Source of the DNA: Stachybotrys elegans
Taxonomy: Eukaryota; Ascomycota; Sordariomycetes; Hypocreales; Stachybotryaceae
Length of the DNA stretch: 64,000 nt
Direction: 5' to 3'
NCBI GenBank assembly: GCA_020746835.1
Contig: JAGPNK010000011.1
Span: forward strand, 1,116,001 to 1,180,000
Part shown: one piece after another, positions 55,909 through 64,000 of the stretch
Numbering within the stretch: the stretch's first letter is position 1
Layout: each line of letters begins with the position of its first letter
Notes under the pieces: model-generated
What the model saw: only the letters and a program-made list of their open reading frames with translations
Databases searched by the model: none
What the model was told of the DNA's origin: nothing
Position numbers and translations under genes: made by a program

Positions 55909-57687
55909 GTTGAGATATGGAGAGATGTGGTTGAGTGGTGAAGCATCATTTTGAAGGGATGATATGCTGCTTTATAGATAGAAACCTAGAGCTTCAGAGG
56001 AGGTTGTCATTGTGTTGGCCATGATAACACCTTACGAAGGCATTCCATGCATCCTGGAAAGCCGTCCGAGCCGTTCTCCTGATGAAAGGGTAGCATTGAG
56101 GATAACAACATTCCTTCTTGGGCATAGCCATCATGTAGCATATCGTGGGATATCATGGGGCCTGCAGGTGAAGTTGGACTCGTGTATATGTGCTCTAGTA
56201 TCAGGCGTTGAATTCACCAGACCTGCCTACCTCATTTGGTCTGAGCAACAGCTTGTCAGATTCTCTCAACGTCGGGGATGGGAGAGATATTGACGTCTCC
56301 AATACCATATCCGTATATTGCCCACATGTTTGGGAGTTCGTTACCGTAGTATGTACGATTTTGCTGCTCTGAGGAGCAGCTCATAGTGTCTGGTCAATCG
56401 CATGACTGCGGACAGAAAGCGCCCCGTCACGTATGTCAAGACACACACTTCAACGTTCTGATCGTTTTGGCATGTCGTTTTATCCCGCCGGTGTCCCAAA
56501 TGGCAGGTGGAAGTAGACAAGAGCAATCACACTGGGAATAGAGATTGAAATCATCCCGTCGCTCAGCTCATGCAAGGTTGTTGCGAGCCAATACGGTGCC
56601 GGCAGACATATCTGATAGGAATGCAAAACGTCGAGTGGAGGCGCAACATGTGTGATTGCAAGGTCTGACGGCAATCGTGTGCCGTTTGTGCCGTGGTAGG
56701 AGTGATTGCTCCGATGATCAGCGATCTTTGTTCGGGCGTTAGGGTTGAAGATGTTGCAGCTTCTCCAAGATACTGACTGAACCCTTCATATTGCTAGTTT
56801 ACGGTCGACCCGTTGAGATTGATACATCGTGTCTTGGCATCCCCGAGATGCTCGTGCCAAGGCTAGAGCCGCTGAGCCTCAGAACCCGCGTGGCAGGCGA
56901 CAGGCATCAGGCACGGTTTCTGAGCGCTGGGCACTGGCGCATGCCGATATGGCAAAGACTGGTGATGAATTGCCGGCGATATCGAAGAGGGACCTTTTGG
57001 GCGCGGCCGGCTCCGACATGTGTGCGGCTATACACCTTCCTTTCCTGTCCAAATGTGGCTTGTGGGCTTTGCTCCAGCTATTGCAAGGTGGCTATATCGG
57101 AGGCATGCCAAACAAGGAAGCTCAATGGTTGTTATGGCGGGGAGCAGACGAGTGGCTGCGCTCAGCGACAATTGTGCTGATGCCTCGCGACCGTCCGGCA
57201 TCACGGCAAACGGGCTCGCGCAGGCGTACGTGTCGGGAGAGCTGGAGGAGCGAAGAGGTATCCGGATCAGGAAGCTCGCTCATGGGCAATCAAGAGGGCT
57301 GCCCGCCGTCATGGTTTAAAATGTCGTTGCCTGCCTCATCAGCGGTCTTGCGTCCTGGAGCCTGGAAGTTGCAGCTCGAGCAGGTGAGGTTTCTAGCTGC
57401 CTATCGATAAGGCGCGGGCCAGGCCGTGGCTCAGAGCTTCCGTCATGGCTACCTACTGGTGGCGTGAAACACCATGACAGAATAGGCAGCAGGTAAAGAA
57501 GACAACTCGGCACGGCTACCTTTAGGTAGGTCAATAACATATCTGGCAGCCTATCCATATGGTTCCACTGTATTGTACTTATGTATACAATCGAGGTCCC
57601 TTGTTCCCACTTCTCCAATTCACCAACGTTCATCTGCAACCTTCCTCCAACCTATAGCCAACTACACGCATCCTACTCTTTGCTTCA
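55909..57687. other. Divergent intergenic region, no gene recognised
   Basis: 1.8 kb between deuterolysin and the propeptide-like gene. A plus-strand open frame (56829-57410) and overlapping ones show no known domain or signal peptide. A single unproven small gene here cannot be ruled out. Confidence 0.45.
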
Positions 57688-58296
57688 ATGAGTGCTTCTC
57701 GCGGTTCGTCGAGCTCGCGCATCATCGTCGGGGTCCTCGCCACTCTCGGCGCCATCTGGTTCTTCGGCTACCCCTCCACCTCCAGCACAAACCCCGCCAT
57801 CAAATCGCCAGCCATGGCCACGGATCCCATCTCCAATCTGCACCTCTCGCTATCGCAGACCAGCACATCTCCCCCCACAATCCAGGTCGCCGTCACCAAC
57901 AAGAATGACGGCCCCATCACTGTCACCACGTACGACACGCCGCTCGACCCGTTGGCGGCCCAGCTAGGTCTGCTGTCCATCACCCCCGCCGGCGCTGCTG
58001 CACCACTGGAGCTGAACACAATCTATGTCCGTCGCCAATGGCCACCTCCGGAGGATTGCTTCATCACTATTGAGCCCGGAAAAACTGCGACTAACGACCT
58101 CGTCCTGAAGGAGCCTGTCATCCCCCTCGACACGATAGGCGATAAGGCGACTGTCAAATTGGCAGGTCGGTGGGAGGCTGTATGGCAGGCAACCAAGGAG
58201 GCTGTCAATGTCCCAGCCAGGCATGATCTCGCAACTCTCTCAGAAGTATCCTCGGGTGACTTTGCTTCGGATAGCCTGGAGGTCAAGCTTGTATAG
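57688..58296 (+). CDS. Deuterolysin-propeptide-like stand-alone protein
   Basis: Intronless, 202 residues. The N-terminal segment RIIVGVLATLGAIWFFGY is a signal anchor or uncleaved signal. The rest reads as a single beta-sandwich: LHLSLSQTSTSPPTIQVAVT, NDGPITVTTYDTPLDPLAA, LNTIYVRRQW, CFITIEPGKTATNDLVL and ATVKLAGRWEAVW. This order of strands (VTN, then T-x-LD, then pG, then a G-rich final strand) resembles the propeptide of M35 deuterolysins, including the one 1.8 kb away, but no protease domain follows. No catalytic motif is present. It may be a fold-chaperone or inhibitor of the neighbouring protease, or simply share a common fold. The similarity is by eye and should be treated as a hypothesis. 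Confidence 0.7.
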   Translation: MSASRGSSSSRIIVGVLATLGAIWFFGYPSTSSTNPAIKSPAMATDPISNLHLSLSQTSTSPPTIQVAVTNKNDGPITVTTYDTPLDPLAAQLGLLSITPAGAAAPLELNTIYVRRQWPPPEDCFITIEPGKTATNDLVLKEPVIPLDTIGDKATVKLAGRWEAVWQATKEAVNVPARHDLATLSEVSSGDFASDSLEVKLV

Positions 58297-58810
58297 TACA
58301 CTTGTGTGGTAGCGCAACGAAGGAACAGAGAAAGGAAACAAATGTCTACAGAATTCTGTCCAAGGCTTGTGAAGACCGTCACCGAATAGCAACGTGGCAG
58401 TTCATGGGCTCTCTCAAATTGACGGGCCAGCCCTCGGGATAGGATGCTTCACAACTCCAAGTTGAAAGGTGGGTCGTGTAACCATGGAAGCTTGAATTCC
58501 TCCTAAGCAGACAGCCTTGGGTCATGTATCGTAGATCAGCCAGTCAATAAACAATCTCCATTTGACCCCTCAATACGTTCAAGGGGAGACACTATACTAG
58601 TAGTATCCTGCCAAGACATTACGATAAGCTTGGTACTGCTTTAACAAACCCACTAGCATACTCCGTAACGTTGGCGCTGACAGGTGGACAGGGTCCGTAA
58701 CCAAATGTCAATGGAAATCGCCTTTATTAGCAGCTCTCCCTCTCCCTTTCTCGCCCAACTATAGAATCGCAAAAGTATTTTATTACTGCAACTTCCAGAC
58801 CCCAATCGCA
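58297..58810. other. Intergenic, acyltransferase promoter
   Basis: 0.5 kb, nothing recognised beyond the presumed promoter. Confidence 0.45.
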
Positions 58811-60298
58811 ATGTTAGCTACGCTCCTCAGTCTCCTCGGCCTCGGCCGCCCGGCCGCCTTTCCCACAGTGACATCGGATGACATCTACCCCCTACATCTG
58901 ATGGACAGCACCGCCGACGTCCTGGAGCACACGCCGCTAGTGCTGATGCGTTTCAACGACGTGCTGGACGCGGACAAGCTGCACGCGGCGCTCGCAAAAC
59001 TCCTGAGCACGGGGGACTGGCGCAAGATGACGGGCCGACTCCGCAGGAACGGAGCGGGCGAGCTGGAGCTCCACGTTCCTCGCGTCTTCACCCCGGAGCG
59101 GCCGGCCGTGCGGTACAGCCATGTCGCCTTTGACGTGGACATCTGCGAGCACCCGCTCGGGAAGCAGCTGCCGTCGGCGACGCCGAAAATCTCCATGCAG
59201 CACAGCGGCAACAGATTCCCTGAATTCTGCTTTGAGCCCGGCACGGCGGGGAGCATGGCCGATTATCTGAACGGCGATCAGCCTCCCGTCGCGCTCCGCA
59301 TCACGTCCTTTCGGGACGCGACCCTCGTGGCCGTCAGCTGGTCCCACGGCCTGTCTGATGCGATAGGGTTCCGAGACATGATCTCCGCGTGGTGTCAGGT
59401 CCTTGCTAGCCGCGAAAGTGAAGTACCTCCAGTCCTCGGTGCCTACAAGGACACCGCGCTGGAAATCCTAGAAGACGAAGCACCTGGAAGGGAGCCCTAC
59501 ATATGGCAGTCCAAGATTCTCTCGGGATTCGGATTCTTTTGGTTTGCTCTGCGCTTTGTTTGGCAGGTTCTGCGCCATCGCGAAGTCGGAGCCCGTACGC
59601 TCTTCGTCCCCGCGATCGCCATTGCCCAGCTCCGAAAGGAGGCATCTGCAGACCTGCCCGAGGGAAGTTTTGTCAGTGACGGCGATGTTCTCTGCAGCTG
59701 GCTTCTTCGCCTTGCAGTTTCGGCGAATCAATGGAGTGGTGCTGTCACGTTCCTGAACGTCGTCGACCTCCGAAGCCGCGTCCCCTCGGTATTCGACAAG
59801 GCGGGCGTCTACTTGCAGAACCTGTCAGCGCTATCGCTTACTTTCCTCAATGCATCGGCCATCTTCAGAGACCCCTTGGGGAGTGTGGCTACTGCGATTC
59901 GGCAGTCGGTTGCCGCACAGGCGACCGAGGCGCAAGCCCGTGCGGTATACCGGCTAGCGATCCCTTTGGTCAAGCGAAACAAGAGGGCGCCGCTGATAAG
60001 TGATGCCGACGCTGACCTGTTCATCGTCACCAATTGGTCCAAAGCCAAGTTTATCGAGCTTGTTGACTTCAGCCCTGCTGTTATTCGCCAGGGCCAGGGG
60101 GAGTTTGAGAGGAACAATCCTGTTGGCACAATGGTATACCAGCTGGCCTCTCAGGTCAAGCAGGCATATATGATTCGCAACATGGCTGTCATCATAGCCA
60201 AGGACCGCTCCGGAAACTATTGGGTCAACCTCTACATGGCCGAGGCAGTATTTGGGAGAATCGCAGAATACGTGGCTCGATATGGGGATTCCTCGTGA
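58811..60298 (+). CDS. BAHD-type acyltransferase (PF02458 transferase family)
   Basis: Intronless, 495 residues from the ATG of MLATLLSLLGLGRPAAFPTV. BAHD-like enzymes move an acyl group from acyl-CoA to an alcohol or amine, often in secondary metabolism. The early IYPLHLMDS and FNDVLDADKLHAALAKLL are characteristic of the family's first half. The catalytic HxxxD is SHGLSDAIGF, with His179 and Asp183. In the second half, DGDVLCSWLLRLAV and NVVDLRSRVPS are typical. The structural DFGWG motif near the C-terminus is not intact; NWSKAKFIELVDFS occupies its place, as in several fungal members. There is no signal peptide. The product cannot be predicted, and no polyketide or peptide synthase is nearby. 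Confidence 0.85.
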   Translation: MLATLLSLLGLGRPAAFPTVTSDDIYPLHLMDSTADVLEHTPLVLMRFNDVLDADKLHAALAKLLSTGDWRKMTGRLRRNGAGELELHVPRVFTPERPAVRYSHVAFDVDICEHPLGKQLPSATPKISMQHSGNRFPEFCFEPGTAGSMADYLNGDQPPVALRITSFRDATLVAVSWSHGLSDAIGFRDMISAWCQVLASRESEVPPVLGAYKDTALEILEDEAPGREPYIWQSKILSGFGFFWFALRFVWQVLRHREVGARTLFVPAIAIAQLRKEASADLPEGSFVSDGDVLCSWLLRLAVSANQWSGAVTFLNVVDLRSRVPSVFDKAGVYLQNLSALSLTFLNASAIFRDPLGSVATAIRQSVAAQATEAQARAVYRLAIPLVKRNKRAPLISDADADLFIVTNWSKAKFIELVDFSPAVIRQGQGEFERNNPVGTMVYQLASQVKQAYMIRNMAVIIAKDRSGNYWVNLYMAEAVFGRIAEYVARYGDSS

Positions 60299-61877
60299 TT
60301 TGACACAGATAAGGATGATGGGTTCCCCCGCATTCGTTTCGGCCATGAAGGATCCCAGGAGTCCATTTAGGAAGAGCTTGCGGCATTTGACTGCTGAATC
60401 CTCCGATGCTCCATGAAACGAGATTGTGTGACACGGCCCGGCCTGGAAATGGCTGTGAGAAATGTCCGCGATATTTTGGTAGGTCAGCCCTGGCCGCGGC
60501 CTTGCCGCAACATCAAACATGTACGTAGTAGTTGTAGACGGGCAACTTGTCTGTGCGCGTGCGCGTGCGCAATGCAGCTTTCCGAGCCCGAGGGGAGACG
60601 GGAAGCAAGCCACATGGCGATGCATGTATAGCAGCCATGATATAACACAAACCACAGACACGGACCATGACAACCGCCTGTTTGGTCCAGGCCATGTGAG
60701 AAGAGGATACGGAGATGGCAACCCCAATCAGGGACGGGAGAACTATTGTTTCATGAGCAAAGCAACCGTGAGCACCGCGGGAGTGGTCAGTGGTCGAGCG
60801 CAGCGTCCCTGTGTGGGTTGACAGCAATGGATGAAACCGCCATGGTAATTAATCTCGCGCGGGTGAGATCACCAGTGGAGCAAACCGTGGCCAGGGGACC
60901 ATGCGAGCTAAATTGTACATACATTACATGTGCATTCGTGTGCATCATGGCATGTCTGTATCCATCCCAACGCGTGGGGAAGAGCCAACTACCGTGCGCT
61001 CTCTCGCAAGCAACACCGAAATGTCAATGTCTGTGTGTGAGGAACGAACCGCTGCACCAAACATCTGTCACATCCCCTTGCATTGTGGTTTGTGATTTGT
61101 GATTTGTGATTTGTGATTTGTGATTTGTGATTTGTGATTTGTGATGCATGTGATGGCCAGGGTCACCAACCTGCTGCCCTGCATCCGCCGCGTACCTGGA
61201 TTGGTGGCCCTGAAGGATCCGGCGGTTGTCGCGATTTGGCGGCGGCGAAGGAGGAACCAGCAGGAACCAGCAGGAGCCCGGCAAGGGGGAAAGAAGGAGA
61301 AGGGGAAAGGGAAAGTGCAAATGTGCGCTAGGAGGGATGTGGGTGTAGTGGGTGTAGGTCTCCACACGGGTCTGTTTTTTCTCGGTGGGGCACCTGCCAG
61401 CCTCTGGGCCCTCTAGCCTCTAGCCTCCAGCCTCCAGGCCATTCAATTCATTGTGTTTGCCAGTTGGTCTGGTACCGACCGATTCGGATCAACATACAGA
61501 GACCAGACTCGAAGCAAACTCGACCTCCATGTCAGCCGCCCTGCTCTCCTTTTGTGACGACGCCGTAACGTCCCCGGCAGCCCCTTGCATCATTTCGTCT
61601 TCCTCTTCAGCCCTGCCTGGGTTTTTTGGTTTTTTGTTTCTCCTCTTCCTCCACCGAGTAGGCTCCTCGAAGTGGCTGCAGCCGTTGCCGTCGACACCCT
61701 CCTCCATTTCGTCCCTTAGCTCATGCAAGTGCGCCTCCTAGAGCCCCTTAGCCTCGACAGCACAGCTCTCGGTCTGGAGACGTAATTACCACTCCCGTCG
61801 GACTGTTGAGACTATCGACCTCCCTCCCGTCCTCCGTCTACAGTATTCTGGGGACGTAATTTCCATCTCCCTCCGCC
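60299..61877. other. Intergenic with heptamer repeat
   Basis: 1.6 kb with no supported gene. It holds the TGTGATT tandem repeat (61084-61146) and a short degenerate AGCCTCT/AGCCTCC tandem tract near 61413-61440. The last ~300 bases are the 5' region of the LRR gene. Confidence 0.5.
61084..61146 (+). repeat. Heptanucleotide tandem repeat (TGTGATT)x9
   Basis: Nine consecutive 7-base units. The first has TGTGGTT and the last TGTGATG; the seven in between are perfect. Non-coding. Confidence 0.9.
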
Positions 61878-64000
61878 ATGGATGACTCGCAGAGACGCAG
61901 CTCCACGGCGATTCCTCGCCTGTCTCGACTGCCAGTCTCGAGACCAGCTTCCGCACTGCCCAAGCCGACCTCTGCGCTGCCTCGACCGACCTCGCTGCGT
62001 CCCTCGCCTTCCAAGGAAGCTCTGAACCGAACCCCTGCGACGACCAAACCTACAACCCCAACTACATCCGCCCCCAGGCTTCGTAACTCGACGTCATACA
62101 GCCAGCTGCGACCAGGCTCGGCTGCTAGTCAAGATGGCCGCTCCTCCCGCCTTCGAGCCTCAGCTTCACGGGAGCAGCTCAGTGGAAGCTACGTTCGAAG
62201 CAGCTCAGTCAAGCCCAAGTCACAGCCCCCGGTAGCCATGCCAACTGGCCTCAGAGCAGCCCCGAGTCCACGGAGACGACCCAGCCTCGCCTCCCTACCC
62301 CAATCGCAGCCAGAGTCCCCCGAAGAGCCTAGCAACGACGACTCTCAGTCTCCAGATGCGGATCAACATATCTTCAAGCGGCGCCTCACCCTTACAAGGC
62401 GCCCATCCGAGAGCTTCACGTTGCCCCCCTTTCAGGAGTTTGGGTATGGTCTCGCCACCGAACTCGGTACCGATGCACGCCCACCCTCAAGCTCTACAGA
62501 AAATAGTACCGGTGCATATGACACGATCAGGGCACGGCCAGGAAATTCTCGACCTTCTCTCTCCGAGCGCACCATCGAGACGCTGTCGCAGCTTCCATCA
62601 TCCCCTGCCTTGAAATCCAAGTCCTCAACCCACTTCGATCCTCCCAGGAAGGCCCGCTCCAACTCGCGGCCGGGCTCAAGCTATGCTTCGGACAGCTCGC
62701 GCCTGTCGTCCAGACCAGGCAGCCGAGATGGCGGGATGGCTGAGAGCCTCGAGTCGAGATTTTCCACCATGAGAGCTTCAACAAACTCCTTCATGACTCC
62801 TCTATCCGAGACGGGACACACCCCACGGAGAATAGCCAGCACAAATACCAGGAACCAAGTCCCGCGAGCAAGCAACAGTCGACCTTCTCTCATCTCACCC
62901 TCAAGATCGGTCATGTCACCTCCACTCCAGGAAAGGTCGGAAAGTCCAGCAGGAATGGAAAAGTCGTATGGGTCGCTATCGAGGTCTGCCTCCCAGACGG
63001 CTGGACCATTGAAGTCGAGGAAGTCCATCAACGGCATGTTCAAAAAACCATCTCTTCCCACATTGGACCATGCAGCCATCAATGCAGACTCTCGAGGCCA
63101 CGCGTCGCTCAACTCGGCCAAATCTTCCAATGCCTCCTGGGACGGCAGCATTCCTTCCAATGATTCAGCAACTTCGGCCACTACGCTCGACTCAGCAGAG
63201 CCTGGAACCCCCACCAGCCGTAAGACGTCCGCGGCACTGCGAGAGCAGATTGCCAAGGCCAAGGCAGCGAAGCGAGCTGCGGCGCGCCAACCGTCCATTG
63301 TGCCTTCTCCCGAAGAAATGGAAGCACCCATCATACCATCGGACGATGGTTTCGACTTTGGAATGGCTTACAGTGACCCATTTAACCTGAACAAAGGTCA
63401 AGACCCCAAGAAGAAGGTGATGAACCAGCGGGTCAGCGCTGCGAGGACATCAGGTCGGCTCAATATTGCCGCTCTGGGCCTGAAGGAGATCCCGATAGAG
63501 GTCATGAAGATGTACGACCTGGAAAGCCTGGGCACAGGCGACGGGAGCTGGGCAGAAAGCGTCGATCTCACTCGCTTGGTCGCTGCCGACAACGAGCTGG
63601 AGAACCTCGACGACTTTATGTTTCCAGACTCGAGCCCTGAGAGTTTTGCAGAGGAGGACGATAGCCAGGGGAGCATATTCGCCGGCCTGGAGACGTTGGA
63701 TATGCACAATAATCTCCTGGTGACGGTACCTCTCGGGTTCCGCCGCTTGGCTCATATCACATCCCTTAACTTGGTGAGTCGCATGTTGAACCACAAGATA
63801 TTACAGGCTAACCAGCGCAGTCTTCCAACCGGCTCAGCAATAACAGCCTGGACACAATCGCACAGATGACGAGCTTGCGTGATCTGAAACTGGCCAAAAA
63901 CCTTCTTTACGGCCCGCTGAGTGAATCCATGGCTAACCTCACGTCCCTCGAGATTTTGGATATACACGGAAATAACGTGTCTGCAATGCCATCCAAAGCT
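61878..64000 (+). CDS. Leucine-rich-repeat protein with long disordered N-terminus (3' end cut by window edge)
   Basis: Exon 1 runs 61878-63773 and exon 2 from 63821 past the window end; the intron has GTGAGT and CAGCGCAG borders and joins LNL to SSNRLSNNSL in frame, a natural leucine-rich-repeat continuation. About 530 N-terminal residues are Ser/Pro/Arg-rich and disordered (SRLPVSRPASALPKPTSALP and many RPGS/RPSL motifs, probable phosphorylation sites), with a basic helix AALREQIAKAKAAKRAAARQ near 455. From SGRLNIAALGLKEIPIEV on, leucine-rich repeats follow: LETLDMHNNLLVTVPLGF, TSLNL, LRDLKLAKNLL and LEILDIHGNNV. The layout resembles fungal LRR40/cell-shape LRR proteins. The C-terminus is beyond the window. 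Confidence 0.86.

Noticed and set aside
56829..57410. Plus-strand open frame of 193 codons
   Set aside because: No signal peptide, domain or intron structure; several overlapping frames are equally open.

Overview
The window comes from a filamentous ascomycete, most likely a Sordariomycete. Genes carry short (45-110 bp) GT-AG spliceosomal introns with CTAAC-like branch sites, intergenic DNA is pyrimidine-rich, and the families are typically fungal: HET domain, NACHT-ankyrin NLRs, UstYa/DUF3328, GH5 wall glucanases, CYP53 and deuterolysin. The species cannot be named from the sequence. No rRNA, tRNA, CRISPR array or intact transposon was seen.

Layout. 1-8 kb: a PNP-NACHT-ankyrin NLR (cut by the left edge), a cytosine-deaminase-like amidohydrolase and a HET protein with a frame break. 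9-17.5 kb: housekeeping or secretory genes, namely two convergent GH5 glucanases, a secreted M28 peptidase, a hot-dog thioesterase and a tiny membrane protein. 17.6-31 kb: a degraded sterol-desaturase-like gene, a second NLR (DUF7708-NACHT-ankyrin) with a frame break, a decayed nucleotidyltransferase, an ankyrin-ZZ protein with a frame break, a GMC oxidoreductase, a truncated MFS transporter and a secreted lipase. 32-40 kb: DUF7770 and APH-like genes, a compact candidate RiPP locus, an intact nucleotidyltransferase paralogue and an SRPK-like kinase. 40-46 kb: a kinase and relics of dispersed repeats with RIP-like transitions. 46-64 kb: conserved genes, namely a kelch membrane protein, CYP53 benzoate 4-hydroxylase, a DUF8035 protein, deuterolysin M35, a stand-alone protein resembling the deuterolysin propeptide, a BAHD-type acyltransferase and a leucine-rich-repeat protein (cut by the right edge).

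Main discovery candidate: at 34,660-36,585 an 80-residue secreted precursor with two 12-residue repeats (DGSTGADPHFSF and DGSTESDPDFSF), each preceded by Arg-Arg, lies tail-to-tail with a complete five-exon UstYa/DUF3328 gene carrying both HxxHC motifs. This is the minimal signature of a dikaritin-type (ustiloxin/asperipin class) fungal RiPP pathway. The repeat has no tyrosine, unlike described dikaritin cores, and a third decayed repeat lies beyond the stop codon.

A second theme is decay of accessory genes. Six loci (HET, desaturase, NLR, ANK-ZZ, nucleotidyltransferase, MFS) carry frame breaks or internal losses, while nearly all conserved genes around them read cleanly. Either this is an allorecognition/immune-type island under relaxed selection, or some breaks are assembly indels; read-level data would separate these.
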